Assembly (NCBI RefSeq): GCF_019468465.1
Contig: NZ_CP080519.1
Span: 878,501 to 942,500, forward strand
DNA length: 64,000 bases
DNA from: Amycolatopsis sp. DSM 110486
GTDB lineage: Bacteria > Actinomycetota > Actinomycetes > Mycobacteriales > Pseudonocardiaceae
Direction: 5' to 3'
A program made the translations under genes and the position numbers. The first letter of the stretch is position 1, and every line of letters starts with the position of its first letter. Positions 1-10,565 of this stretch are shown here, piece after piece. A model generated the notes under the pieces. The model saw only the letters and a list, made by a program, of their open reading frames with translations, searched no databases and was not told where the DNA came from.

Positions 1-284
1 AGCACCGGGTTGCGCGAGCCGAGCTTCAGCACGGACGTGTAGAACTCGAGACGCTCGGTCACCGCACCCATCGACGCGGCGGCCACCAGCGGGTCGACCC
101 AGGGCGTCTCCTCGTTCCAGAACCGGCTGCCGTCGGGCGTGTACGGATAGTCCGCGGACACCTTCTCCGAGTAGAACAGGGAATCCGGCAGGACGATCGA
201 GGAGAATCCGGCCTCCTCGGCGGCCCGGGCGAGCCCGCCCAGCTGATCGAGGGGGTTCATCGCGATCGACAGGGAGAACTTCAT
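1..284 (-). CDS. LLM-class F420-dependent oxidoreductase, N-terminal part
   Basis: Only the first 94 codons are inside the window; the 3' end lies to the left. The start is the ATG at 282-284. The protein opens with a beta-strand (MKFSLSIAMNP) followed by a helix rich in AAEEAGF and a strand SIVLPDSLFYSE. This is the beta1-alpha1-beta2 layout of luciferase-like monooxygenases, which use F420 or FMN in a TIM barrel. The region DPLVAAASMGAVTERLEFYT matches the second barrel repeat of that family. The substrate cannot be told from this part. It is divergent from the membrane protein at 427. Confidence 0.75.
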   Translation of the reverse strand, partial: MKFSLSIAMNPLDQLGGLARAAEEAGFSSIVLPDSLFYSEKVSADYPYTPDGSRFWNEETPWVDPLVAAASMGAVTERLEFYTSVLKLGSRNPV

Positions 285-426
285 CCCCCGACTGTAACGT
301 GTTCTACTTTGCCCGGCCAGAGGTGCTCCACGTCACCTCCCGGGAACCCTCAGCGTACTGTCCGCGTTGTCCGAATCAAAGGCGGCCACAGGGCCGCTGA
401 GACAAGCTCAACACGTGGAGTGACCC

Positions 427-1254
427 ATGGGCACCGCGATCCTGTTGATCGTGCTCGTCGTCGTGATCGTCGGGGGCGGGCTGTACTTCGTCCGGTCGCA
501 GGCCGCTTCGCGGCAGCGGCAGCTCGACGACGCGAAGGCCGACGCGCGCCGCCTCGTCGAACGCCTCGGCGGGCAGGTCCTCAACATCTCCGGCACCGAC
601 ACGGCCTCACAGCAGGCGATGGCCGACGCCAGCGAGCGCTACAACGCCGCCGGCTCGCAGATGGAACAGGCGCAGACCGTCGAACAGGCTCGGCTGGTGA
701 AGGACACCGCCGTCGAGGGCCTCTACTACGTCCGCGCCGCCCGCACCGCCATGGGCCTCGACCCCGGCCCGGCGCTGCCGGAGGAGGCCGAGCGCGAGCG
801 CGCCGGCAAGGTGACCGAGCACCGCAAGGTCGACGTCGAGGGCCAGCACTACGAGGCCTCGCCCGACCCCGGCCAGGACACGCCGTACTACTACCCCGGC
901 GGCCGCGTGGCGGGGCGTCCGGTGCCGCAGGGCTGGTACAGCGAGCCGTGGTGGAAGCCCGCGCTCGTGGCCGGCGCGTGGGGCCTGGGCTCGATGTTCC
1001 TGTTCAGCGCCATGTTCTCCGGCATGGGCGGCATCGCCAGCGCCTCGGCCTGGGAGTCGGGCTACGACGCCGGCCAGCAGGACGCCATCGAGTCCGGCGA
1101 CCAGGGCGGCGACGGTGGCGATGGCGGTGACGGCGGCGGCTTCGACGGCGGCGACGGCGGCGGCCAGGACTTCGGCGGGTTCGATGGCGGCGGCTTCGAT
1201 GGCGGCGGCTTCGACGGCGGAGGATTCGGCGGCGGCGGCGGTTTCGACTTCTGA
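427..1254 (+). CDS. Membrane-anchored protein with glycine/aspartate-rich tail
   Basis: I do not recognise a named family. Of 275 residues, the first 22 form one hydrophobic anchor; residues about 33-120 look helical (rich in Ala, Glu, Arg, Gln, with many charged positions); a second hydrophobic stretch lies near 183-205; and from about 220 the chain becomes a low-complexity tail built from GFDGGG units. The ATG at 427 has a GGAG 7 bases upstream. Such Gly-rich ends occur on TPM-type and cell-envelope proteins of actinomycetes, so a surface or envelope role is a guess. A strong hairpin follows the stop, so it is probably transcribed alone. Confidence 0.7.
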   Translation: MGTAILLIVLVVVIVGGGLYFVRSQAASRQRQLDDAKADARRLVERLGGQVLNISGTDTASQQAMADASERYNAAGSQMEQAQTVEQARLVKDTAVEGLYYVRAARTAMGLDPGPALPEEAERERAGKVTEHRKVDVEGQHYEASPDPGQDTPYYYPGGRVAGRPVPQGWYSEPWWKPALVAGAWGLGSMFLFSAMFSGMGGIASASAWESGYDAGQQDAIESGDQGGDGGDGGDGGGFDGGDGGGQDFGGFDGGGFDGGGFDGGGFGGGGGFDF

Positions 1255-1280
1255 CCCCACGCACGACCAAGGATCGAGCA

Positions 1281-1330
1281 CCGTGAAGGGCTCCGCGAGG
1301 GACTTCGAGTCCCCCCGGGGCCCTTCACGG
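1281..1330 (+). terminator. Hairpin terminator after the Gly-rich protein gene
   Basis: CCGTGAAGGG at 1281-1290 pairs perfectly with CCCTTCACGG at 1321-1330 around a 30-base loop that itself contains GGGACT/AGTCCC. There is no long T run, which is usual for high-GC actinomycete terminators. It may serve both this gene and the converging SDR gene. Confidence 0.6.
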
Positions 1331-1413
1331 CTTTCAGCGCAAGTGCACGCTGTCGGGGACAGCGTAGAACCCCAGGCATACCAGCGGGTTCCGCCACTCC
1401 GTCCACATCGGAC

Positions 1414-2178
1414 TCACCCCGTGATCGGCCGAATTCCCACCAGCGTCCCCGACAGGTGTTCGGCCGCCGGGCTGCACAGGAAGGCCGCGAACGGCACGAT
1501 GTCCTCCGGCTGTCCGACGCGGCCACCCGGGTAGCGCGCGCTCACCCGCGCGATGTGCTCCTCGCTCGCCGCCACGCGCATGCCCGGCGTGACCGTGAGC
1601 CCGGGCGCCAGCGCCACCGTGCGGATGCCCTGGTCCGCCAGCTCCTGGTGCACGACATTGCTCAGCAGGTGCACCCCGGCCTTCGACGCGCCGTACGCAC
1701 CGGCGCCGGGGCCAGCCTGGGTGCCGACCATGCTGCCGACGTAGATGATCCGCCCGCCGCCCCCTCGGATCATGATCGGCGCGAAGTGCTTGGTGACGAG
1801 GAAACAGCCGACGAGGTTGCTGTCGAGGATCCGTCGTAGATCGGCCAGCTCGAAGTCGAGCACCTTCATCGTGCCGGCGGGCGGCATCCAGCCGGCGTTG
1901 CTGATCAGGGCGTCGACCCGGCCCCAGTGCGCGTCGACGGCGGCGGCTGCGGCGCGGACCTGGTCCTCGTCGGACACGTCCGCCACGACGGCCAGCGGCT
2001 TCGGCGCGTCCGGCACCTCGGCCACGATCTCGTCCACGGTGCCGGCCGCCTTCGCCGAGCTGCGCGCGAGCACCGCGATCCGCGCGCCCTCGCGGGCCAG
2101 CCCCAGCGCGAGCGTGCGGCCGAGCCCCTGCGCCGCGCCGGTGATGACGATGACCTTGTCGCGGATGTCCACCTGCAT
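1414..2178 (-). CDS. SDR family NAD(P)-dependent oxidoreductase
   Basis: This is a 254-residue classical short-chain dehydrogenase/reductase. Visible motifs are the cofactor glycine motif TGAAQGLG (13-20), NAG at 94-96, the catalytic Ser at about 149 (VGSM), and YGASK with Tyr162 and Lys166. An aspartate at ADVSD (about 67-70) follows beta-4. I chose the ATG at 2176-2178 because AAGGAG lies just upstream; a longer reading frame to 2313 runs through the promoter and into the regulator gene. It is divergent from a TetR gene across a 70-base region with an inverted repeat, so it is probably that regulator's target. Substrate unknown. Confidence 0.85.
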   Translation of the reverse strand: MQVDIRDKVIVITGAAQGLGRTLALGLAREGARIAVLARSSAKAAGTVDEIVAEVPDAPKPLAVVADVSDEDQVRAAAAAVDAHWGRVDALISNAGWMPPAGTMKVLDFELADLRRILDSNLVGCFLVTKHFAPIMIRGGGGRIIYVGSMVGTQAGPGAGAYGASKAGVHLLSNVVHQELADQGIRTVALAPGLTVTPGMRVAASEEHIARVSARYPGGRVGQPEDIVPFAAFLCSPAAEHLSGTLVGIRPITG

Positions 2179-2209
2179 GTGCACTCCTTCAAAGTGTGGT
2201 CTCCAGCCT

Positions 2210-2233
2210 AAGTTTAGCCTCCAACCCAAACTT
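2210..2233. promoter_or_regulatory. Probable TetR operator between SDR and tetR
   Basis: AAGTTT at 2210-2215 and AAACTT at 2228-2233 form an inverted repeat with a 12-base spacer in the short divergent intergenic region. It lies 16 bases before the tetR start and 32 bases before the SDR start, so binding would cover both promoters. Direct binding is inference. Confidence 0.5.
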
Positions 2234-2248
2234 CGGTACGCTGACTCC

Positions 2249-2818
2249 GTGACAGGACGACGCGAGGCGAACCGGGCCCGGATGCGGGCGCGCCTGCTCA
2301 CGGCCGCGCTCAAGCTGTTCGAGGAGGGCGGCTACGAAGCGACGACGATCGACCACATCGCCGCGGAGGCCGACGTCGCGCGCCAGACGGTGCTCAACCA
2401 CTACCCGCACAAGCGCGATTTCCTCGTCGAATGGGGCCAGGACCGCCGAGACCAGCTGCTCACCGTCGACGATTCCGACGAATCCGCGCGCACGAGGCTG
2501 CACCGCTACTTCACCGCGCTGGCAGCCATCAACGAGCGCGAACGCATCCTCACCCGGATGCTGCACGTGAGCCTGCGCCACGACGAGGTCGTCGCCCACC
2601 AGCACCCCGTGCCCGACGCGACGATCGACGCCATCCGCCAAGGCCAGGACCAGGGCGAGCTGCGCTCAGAACTCCCGCCGCGCACGGTCGCCGAAGTGGT
2701 CACCGCGGTCTACGGCGACACCCTCCGCCGCTGGCTCGCCGACGAAGCGCCGCCGTTCGACCTGGCCGCCGCGCTGGCCGAACGACTCGACCTGCTGCTG
2801 GACGGCCTCACCGCGTGA
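2249..2818 (+). CDS. TetR family transcriptional regulator
   Basis: A 189-residue regulator. Its N-terminus has the TetR helix-turn-helix: helix 1 RARLLTAALKLFEEGGYEAT, then IDHIAAEADVARQTVLNHYPHKRDFL as the recognition segment. The C-terminal half is a variable all-helical ligand domain. The GTG at 2249 starts right where the TetR fold begins; frames further upstream read through the SDR promoter. It is divergent from the SDR gene and converges on the nei-like gene with a one-base gap, so it probably represses itself and the SDR gene. The inducer is unknown. Confidence 0.85.
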   Translation: MTGRREANRARMRARLLTAALKLFEEGGYEATTIDHIAAEADVARQTVLNHYPHKRDFLVEWGQDRRDQLLTVDDSDESARTRLHRYFTALAAINERERILTRMLHVSLRHDEVVAHQHPVPDATIDAIRQGQDQGELRSELPPRTVAEVVTAVYGDTLRRWLADEAPPFDLAAALAERLDLLLDGLTA

Positions 2819-2819
2819 C

Positions 2820-3629
2820 TCAGGCAGGCTGGCACGAGGGGCACCAGTACAGGTTGCGCCCCACGAGCTCCTGGTGCGCCACCGGCGTGCCGCACACCAG
2901 GCACGGCATCCCGGCGCGCCGGTAGACGTACACCTCGCCGCCGTGCCGGTCGTCGCGCGGCGCGCGGCCCTGCGCGGCCGGCATGTGCTCCGGCGCCACC
3001 GTGTCGATGCGGCCGATGCGCACGCCGTGGCGCATCAACGTCGCCAGGTCGGCCCACATCTCGTCCCACAGCCCGCGATCGAGCGCGCGGCCGGGCACCA
3101 TCGGGGCGACGCCGTGGCGGAACAGCACCTCGGCGCGGTACACGTTGCCGACACCGGCGAGCACCGCTTGGTCCATCAGCAACGCGGCCACCGATGTGCG
3201 CGAACGCGAGATCCGGTCCCACGCGAGATCGGGCTTGGCGTCACGGCGCAACGGGTCGGGCCCGAGCCGCGCCTTGATCGCGTCCACCTGGGCCGCGTCG
3301 AGCAGCTCACACCGCGTCGGGCCGCGCAGATCGGTCCAGTGCGTGCGCCCGATCAGGCGCATCCGCACCTGGCCCACCGGTTCGGTTTCGGGCAGCGGCG
3401 TTTCGCCGAACGTGCCGTACAGGCCGAGGTGGACGTGCACCGTCCCGTGTGGACCGTAGTCGTGGAACAGGTGCTTGCCGTACGCCTCGGCGGACTCCAG
3501 CACCTGCCCGTCGAGCTTCGCCGCTTCCTCGGCGAACCGGCCCTGCGGGCTGGACACCGAGACGGGCGCGCCGGCGTAGCGGCGTTTGTGCAGACGGGCG
3601 AGGCGGTGGAGGGTGTGCCCTTCTGGCAT
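2820..3629 (-). CDS. nei2: Fpg/Nei family DNA glycosylase (Nei2-like)
   Basis: 269 residues, the usual length of formamidopyrimidine-DNA glycosylase/endonuclease VIII enzymes, which excise oxidised bases and cut the abasic site. After Met removal the catalytic Pro2-Glu3 are present (MPEGHT). The helix-two-turn-helix region contains AGVGNVYRAEVLF, and a C-terminal zinc finger has Cys243, Cys246, Cys263 and Cys266. The MPEGHT start resembles mycobacterial Nei2 rather than MutM. The ATG at 3627-3629 overlaps the rpiB stop (TGATG), so the two are translationally coupled with rpiB first, as in Mycobacterium tuberculosis Rv2465c-Rv2464c. Confidence 0.9.
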   Translation of the reverse strand: MPEGHTLHRLARLHKRRYAGAPVSVSSPQGRFAEEAAKLDGQVLESAEAYGKHLFHDYGPHGTVHVHLGLYGTFGETPLPETEPVGQVRMRLIGRTHWTDLRGPTRCELLDAAQVDAIKARLGPDPLRRDAKPDLAWDRISRSRTSVAALLMDQAVLAGVGNVYRAEVLFRHGVAPMVPGRALDRGLWDEMWADLATLMRHGVRIGRIDTVAPEHMPAAQGRAPRDDRHGGEVYVYRRAGMPCLVCGTPVAHQELVGRNLYWCPSCQPA

Positions 3630-4102
3630 CAGGCTTCCGGCAGGGGCGGCGGCGTGCCGGTGCGCTCGTAGTCGAGCAGCTGCTGGATCCGGCGCCCGTG
3701 GCGCTCCTCCGGCGAAGGCTCGGTGGCCAGGAAAGCCTCGACGATCTCCGTGGCCTGCTCGACGGTGTGCATGCGCGCGCCGACTCCGAGCACCTGCGCG
3801 TGGTTGTGCTCTCGGCACAGCTGCGCCGTCTCGACGCTCCAGCCGAGACCCGCGCGGATGCCGGGCACCTTGTTGGCGGCGATCTGCTCGCCGTTGCCCG
3901 AGCCGCCGATCACGATGCCGAGGCTGCCCTCGTCGCCGGACACGCGCAGCGCCGCGGCCACGCAGTAGGCGGGGTAGTCGTCGACGGGGTCGTAGGTGCG
4001 CGGACCGACGTCGACGACTTCGTGTCCCTGGCCCGTGAGGTGGCTGGCCAGGTGGTTCTTCAGCTCGAAACCGGCATGGTCGGATCCCAAGTAGACACGC
4101 AC
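3629..4102 (-). CDS. rpiB: Ribose-5-phosphate isomerase B
   Basis: 157 residues. It interconverts ribose 5-phosphate and ribulose 5-phosphate in the pentose phosphate pathway. The N-terminus reads VRVYLGSDHAGFELK, the phosphate-binding strand of the RpiB/LacAB family, and IVIGGSGNGEQIAANKV carries the GSGNG loop. A DNA-repair gene (nei2) overlaps its stop by one base. The GTG at 4100-4102 is the only start that places the first beta-strand at the N-terminus. The divergent comB-like gene starts 45 bases away. Confidence 0.92.
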   Translation of the reverse strand: MRVYLGSDHAGFELKNHLASHLTGQGHEVVDVGPRTYDPVDDYPAYCVAAALRVSGDEGSLGIVIGGSGNGEQIAANKVPGIRAGLGWSVETAQLCREHNHAQVLGVGARMHTVEQATEIVEAFLATEPSPEERHGRRIQQLLDYERTGTPPPLPEA

Positions 4103-4147
4103 AGCGGCGAGTCTGCCATCACCGCCGGTGGCGGGCATGCTCTGGGG

Positions 4148-4894
4148 GTGGACACGTGGGAGCAGCCGGGACACGACGTGCGGCTCGAATGGGGCGCCGA
4201 AGGCGTCGCGGCGCTCGGCGGCGCGTGCGCGGTGCTCGTGGTGGTCGACGTGCTTTCCTTCTGCACCACCACGGATCTCGTCACCGCGCGCGGCGGCCGG
4301 GTGCTGCCGGTGCGCTGGCGCGAAGAACGCGGCGTCGCCGAAGCGCGAGCCGCGGGCGCGGTCGTCGCGGGTGAGGCAGCGTGGACGCTGCGGCCTTCCT
4401 CTGTGACGGACATCCCGTCCGGCACGCTGCTCGCGCTGCCCTCGCCCAACGGCGCCACCCTGACCGCCGCGGCCGCCGCCACCGGCGCCCACGTGCTGGC
4501 GGGCTGCCTGCGCAACGCGTCAGCCGTCGCGGCGAAGGCGCTCGAACTGGCGGCCGGACGGCCCGTCGGCGTGATCCCGGCCGGCGAACGCTGGGGCATC
4601 GACCTGCTGGGCGAGCGCAAGCACTTCGGACCCCTACGCCCGTGTGTGGAAGACCAGCTCGGCGCCGGCGCCATCGTCGCGGCCCTCGCCCGCCACAGCC
4701 GCACGCTCTCGGCGGAAGCCGCTCTCGCAGCCGCGGCCTACGCGGGCACCGACCTCGCGCACGCGCTGCGCACCTGCTCGTCCGGCCGCGAACTGGCCGC
4801 GGCGGGCCACCCCGGCGACGTCGAGCTCGCCGCGCAAACAGACGTGAGCACCACCGCGCCCACCCTGCGCGGGAAAACCCTGGAGGCGGAATGA
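4148..4894 (+). CDS. 2-phosphosulfolactate phosphatase (ComB-like)
   Basis: 248 residues. ComB family signatures are visible: VVVDVLSFCTTTDLVTARGG (the Mg-binding strand and following helix), then LPSPNGATLT and GCLRNASAVA, and a GVIPAGERW segment. ComB hydrolyses 2-phosphosulfolactate in archaeal coenzyme M synthesis; actinomycetes carry homologues without that pathway, so the real substrate here is unclear. The start is uncertain: GTG at 4148 is chosen, and another GTG lies at 4178. The stop overlaps the next ATG by four bases (ATGA), which makes a two-gene operon with the MBL hydrolase. Confidence 0.72.
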   Translation: MDTWEQPGHDVRLEWGAEGVAALGGACAVLVVVDVLSFCTTTDLVTARGGRVLPVRWREERGVAEARAAGAVVAGEAAWTLRPSSVTDIPSGTLLALPSPNGATLTAAAAATGAHVLAGCLRNASAVAAKALELAAGRPVGVIPAGERWGIDLLGERKHFGPLRPCVEDQLGAGAIVAALARHSRTLSAEAALAAAAYAGTDLAHALRTCSSGRELAAAGHPGDVELAAQTDVSTTAPTLRGKTLEAE

Positions 4895-5694
4895 CCTGGA
4901 CCGAAGTGGCCGAAGGCGTGCACGCGCGGCGCTACGAAGAGCTCGACTTGACCACGGGACTGGTGATCGGCGCCGAGCGCTGCCTGGTGATCGACACACG
5001 CGGCGACGTCGACCAGGGCGCTGAGCTCGCCGCGGCCGTGCGGGAGCTGACGGACCTGCCGTGGATTGTCGTCTACACGCACGCGCACTTCGACCACAGC
5101 TTCGGCACCACGCCGTTCCTGCCGTGCGACGTCTGGGCCCACGATCGTTGTCTGCGCGAGCTGCTGGAGCACGGCGAAACCGCAAAAGCCAAGTGGAGCG
5201 CGCGCTACCGCGCGGAAGGCAGGCCGGAGATCGCCGACGCCCTCGACCGGACCGGCCTCATGCCGCCCGACCGGCTCGTGACCGACCGGGCCGAGCTCGA
5301 CCTCGGCGGCCGCACCGTCGTGCTCGTGCACCCCGGCCGCGCGCACACCGACCACGACCTGGTGGTGCACGTGCCCGACGCGGGTGTCGTGTTCGCCGGC
5401 GACGTGGTGGAGCACGGGCCCGAGGGCTTCACGGAGTACTCGTTCAGCGACGAGACGCACCTGGGCGAGTGGCCGGGCGCGCTCGAGGCGATCCTCGCGC
5501 TCGACCCGCGGATCGTGGTGCCCGGGCACGGCGAGCCCGTGGACCCCGGGTTCGTCCGGGAGCACCGCGACGGGCTGCGCCGGCTCAACGAGCTGAAGGC
5601 CGCCGTGGCGGCCGGGGCCAGCGGAGCGGACGAGGCCGTGGCGGCCTCGCCCTACCCCGCCGGCGTCACGAGGGCCGCGTTCGCGACCCCGTGA
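4891..5694 (+). CDS. MBL-fold metallo-hydrolase
   Basis: 267 residues of the metallo-beta-lactamase fold. The metal motif reads YTHAHFDHSFG (HxHxDH), with further ligands in VHPGRAHTDHD, VFAGDVVEHG and VVPGHGEPVDP. These are the second His, the bridging Asp and the last His of the class. Substrate not predictable. It starts in a four-base overlap with the ComB-like gene and ends five bases before the stop of the opposing Rv2466c-like gene. Confidence 0.85.
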   Translation: MTWTEVAEGVHARRYEELDLTTGLVIGAERCLVIDTRGDVDQGAELAAAVRELTDLPWIVVYTHAHFDHSFGTTPFLPCDVWAHDRCLRELLEHGETAKAKWSARYRAEGRPEIADALDRTGLMPPDRLVTDRAELDLGGRTVVLVHPGRAHTDHDLVVHVPDAGVVFAGDVVEHGPEGFTEYSFSDETHLGEWPGALEAILALDPRIVVPGHGEPVDPGFVREHRDGLRRLNELKAAVAAGASGADEAVAASPYPAGVTRAAFATP

Positions 5695-5698
5695 GACG

Positions 5699-6319
5699 TC
5701 AGTCGAAGTTCAGCTCACCCGTGCGGGTGCGCTTGAGCTCGAAGAAGTCCGGGTAGCTCGCCATCGCGACGGCGCCGTCGAACAGCTTCAGGGCGTCGTC
5801 GCCCCGCGGGATGGAGCTGAGCACCGGGCCGAAGAACGCGACGCCGTCGATGTGGATGGTCGGCGTGCCGACGTCCATGCCGACCGGGTCCATGCCCTCG
5901 TGGTGGCTCTTCTTCAACGCCTCGTCGTACTCGGTCGAGTCGGCGGCCTCGATCAGCTCGGGCGGCGCGCCGACGGCCTCGAGGGTTTCCTTGAGGACGA
6001 CGTCGAAGTCCTTGTTGCCCTGGTTGTGGTAGCGCGTGCCGAATTCCGTGTAGAAGTCGCGCAGCGCCTGTTCGCCCTTCGCGGCGGCCAGCGCGGTGGC
6101 CACGCGGACCGGGCGCCAGCCCTTGTCCATCAGTTCCTGGTAGCGCTCCGGCAGCTCTTCCCGGCCCGAGTTGAGCACGGACAGGCTCATGATCCGGAAG
6201 TTCAGGTCCAGCTCGCGGTGCTTCTCGACCTCGAGGATCCACCGCGAGGTGATCCACGCGAACGGACAGATCGGATCGAAATAGAAGTCCACCTTGGTGG
6301 GCTGGGACGCAGCGGTCAT
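5699..6319 (-). CDS. Mycothiol-dependent nitroreductase-like DsbA-family protein (Rv2466c type)
   Basis: 206 residues with a thioredoxin/DsbA fold. The N-terminal strand is [19 protein letters not shown], a helical insertion follows, and [19 protein letters not shown] carries the cis-Pro loop (TPT). Rv2466c of M. tuberculosis reduces nitro compounds with mycothiol and has a CPWC active site; here the site is CPFA, so the resolving cysteine is missing. The ATG at 6317-6319 is preceded by GAGGAG. It is divergent from pepN, as in the Rv2466c-Rv2467 pair. Confidence 0.82.
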   Translation of the reverse strand: MTAASQPTKVDFYFDPICPFAWITSRWILEVEKHRELDLNFRIMSLSVLNSGREELPERYQELMDKGWRPVRVATALAAAKGEQALRDFYTEFGTRYHNQGNKDFDVVLKETLEAVGAPPELIEAADSTEYDEALKKSHHEGMDPVGMDVGTPTIHIDGVAFFGPVLSSIPRGDDALKLFDGAVAMASYPDFFELKRTRTGELNFD

Positions 6320-6501
6320 CTCAACGAGCTCCTCGCGAGGTTCGACGTCGGCAGGCATGCCTTTTGCAGAGGGGGTGTCCCCCAATGACGGCCAACGCGC
6401 GCGACAGGCCCGGTTGTTCCCCGTCGCCCGAGGACCGCTTCGCATGATTGGATGCAGGACAGCCCGAAAACCGCAACCGGAATCGAAGACCAGAGGTGCC
6501 C

Positions 6502-9066
<2,565 letters not shown>

Positions 9067-9067
9067 C

Positions 9068-9099
9068 GGTGGTGGGGCCGCCCGGGCGGCCCCACCACC
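9068..9099 (+). terminator. Perfect 16-bp hairpin after pepN
   Basis: GGTGGTGGGGCCGCCC at 9068-9083 is directly followed by its exact reverse complement at 9084-9099. It begins one base after the pepN stop. It is almost pure G/C with no T tract, typical of actinomycetes. Confidence 0.75.
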
Positions 9100-9110
9100 C
9101 CGTGAACGCC

Positions 9111-9145
9111 GAAGGGGCCTCCTCGACAATCGAGGAGGCCCCTTC
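9111..9145. terminator. Second hairpin, probably bidirectional
   Basis: GAAGGGGCCTCCTCGA at 9111-9126 pairs perfectly with TCGAGGAGGCCCCTTC at 9130-9145 around a four-base loop (CAAT). It sits between the converging pepN and DUF5130 genes, 18 bases from the latter's stop. Confidence 0.75.
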
Positions 9146-9162
9146 GGTGCGTCAGGCGGACG

Positions 9163-9657
9163 TCAGTGCTTGGGGTCCGGCCCGGCCTGGTCGCTCAGCA
9201 TGCGCAGGGCGTTGACGAGGCCACCGACCAGGTCACCCTCCTTGAACGACGCGACCATGCTCGCCACGGCCAGGTTGGCGCCGCGGTCGGGCAGGCGGAC
9301 GTGGGAGCGCTCGCCGATCACGATCTCGATCGCGCGCTGCGCGGGCGAGACCGCGAGGACCACGGAGTTGGCCGGGTCCTCGGTCGAGGCCAGCAGCTTC
9401 TCGGCTCCGGCGCGGGTGTCCTCGCCGAGGTCGCCGAGGTACACGCTGAAGGCGACGCCGGACTCGCGCGTCGCGAAGGTCAGCGCCTCGTCCAGGCGAG
9501 CGAGCTGCTGAACCGAGAACGGACTGGTCGGCTCGGCGGGCTCGTACATCTTGGCCGCAGAACGGCGGCCGCTGTTGGTGATCACCTCACCAAAGGGCAG
9601 GTCCTTCTCCGCGACGTCGACCGCAGTGGCCGAGTGCGCGAGTTCACCACTTGCCAC
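9163..9657 (-). CDS. DUF5130 family protein (Rv2468c-like)
   Basis: 164 residues, soluble, function unknown. The fold looks like TPM/DUF5130: FSVQQLARLDEALTFATRES, then FSVYLGDL with a nearby acidic stretch, a helix AGAEKLLASTEDPANSV, a strand VVLAVSPAQRAIEIVIG, and a C-terminal amphipathic helix. The GTG at 9655-9657 is the first start after the upstream stop. It overlaps the end of the small membrane protein gene by 14 bases, so the two are co-transcribed. Its place beside pepN matches Rv2468c. Confidence 0.75.
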   Translation of the reverse strand: MASGELAHSATAVDVAEKDLPFGEVITNSGRRSAAKMYEPAEPTSPFSVQQLARLDEALTFATRESGVAFSVYLGDLGEDTRAGAEKLLASTEDPANSVVLAVSPAQRAIEIVIGERSHVRLPDRGANLAVASMVASFKEGDLVGGLVNALRMLSDQAGPDPKH

Positions 9658-9898
9658 GTGCGCCTCCGGCAGCAGTCACGGTGCCCGAGGGCACCACAGA
9701 GTCCGGATCGACGGCGTGGTGACCCGCACCGACACCCTCCGGGTTGGCGGTCCACCACATCGCGGGGTACTCCCACGGCTGTCCCGGCCGGTACCGCGGC
9801 GTCCCCGAGAACTTCTTCCGCAGGGTGGCTGCGCCGACCACCAAGTAGATGGCCAGGGGGATGACCGCGTAGACCAGGATCGTCTCGACAACGTTCAC
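9644..9898 (-). CDS. Small single-pass membrane protein
   Basis: 84 residues. An N-terminal transmembrane helix (ETILVYAVIPLAIYLVVGAA) is followed by a basic patch (LRKKF) and a hydrophilic tail with PGQPWEYPAMWWTANPEG. The positive patch right after the helix suggests an outside-to-inside N-terminus. GTG at 9896-9898 is the chosen start. Function unknown; no family recognised. It is the first gene of a two-gene operon with DUF5130. Confidence 0.65.
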   Translation of the reverse strand: MNVVETILVYAVIPLAIYLVVGAATLRKKFSGTPRYRPGQPWEYPAMWWTANPEGVGAGHHAVDPDSVVPSGTVTAAGGARGKW

Positions 9899-10183
9899 GC
9901 CGGTGAGCGTATCGGATGGCCCCGGCGGCCACCGCGCGGCGCCGCGCCGATAGGTGACCGCTTGTCGTTCGGGAGCGCCCGTCCGCCGCTTGGCTCGCGC
10001 ACGCTGGAACGTTGGGGCGAAGCCGGGCGGGCCGAAAGGTTGCAACTCAACGTACAGGCGGCCGTACCGGTCGCCCCCGTCTTGTCGGCGCACTGAAATC
10101 CTCGTAGCTTTTTCACCTGTACGGGCCTTGTGGTCCGCTCCTCAGCCCCAGCAGGTCACGCACCGGTCCCAGGAGGCCACCTC

Positions 10184-10555
10184 ATGCAGAGTGTCCAGCC
10201 CCCCGCTCAGGCGATCACCGAGCCCATTTCGTCACCCAGCGAGACCGAATTCCTGCCCGGAACGCGTGTGACGTCCGGCACAAGGGTTACCCGCGGTACT
10301 CGGGTCACTCGCGGTACTCGCGTCACCGGCGGCACGCGAGTCACTCGCGGCACCCGGGTCACCCGCGGCACGCGCGTCACCAACGGCACCCGCGTGACGG
10401 CCGGCACCCGCGTCACGAGGGGCACCCGCGTGACCCGTGGCACGCGAGTCACGTGCGGCACCCGGGTCACCCGTGGCACGCGAGTCACCCGCGGCACCCG
10501 CGTCACCCGGGGCACCCGCGTGACCTCGCAGGCCGACTTCGCGCTGGCCGCCTGA
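10184..10555 (+). CDS. Hexapeptide-repeat protein with 15 GTRVTx units
   Basis: I know no function for this 123-residue protein. It has a 25-residue leader (rich in Pro, Ser, Glu; no signal peptide), then 15 uninterrupted copies of GTRVTx (residues 26-115; x is R in nine copies, otherwise S, G, N, A or C), and an eight-residue tail QADFALAA. AGGAGG lies seven bases before the ATG, so this strand is the real one although the opposite strand is also open. Codons for Gly, Thr, Arg and Val differ between copies, so the peptide, not the DNA, is being conserved. The Val/Thr spacing of 6 would suit a left-handed beta-helix or a flat Thr/Arg ladder. It is strongly basic. Confidence 0.72.
   Translation: MQSVQPPAQAITEPISSPSETEFLPGTRVTSGTRVTRGTRVTRGTRVTGGTRVTRGTRVTRGTRVTNGTRVTAGTRVTRGTRVTRGTRVTCGTRVTRGTRVTRGTRVTRGTRVTSQADFALAA
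10259..10528 (+). repeat. 15 tandem 18-bp coding repeats
   Basis: The array encodes GTRVTx fifteen times in frame. Copies differ mainly at third codon positions (for example CGC, CGG, CGT and CGA for Arg; GTC, GTG, GTT for Val) and in the last codon of each unit. Length change by slippage or recombination between copies would keep the frame. Confidence 0.9.
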
Positions 10556-10565
10556 CAAAAGCACA

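Noticed and set aside
10259..10528. CRISPR-like short repeats
   Set aside because: Units are 18 bp, contiguous, in frame and without spacers.
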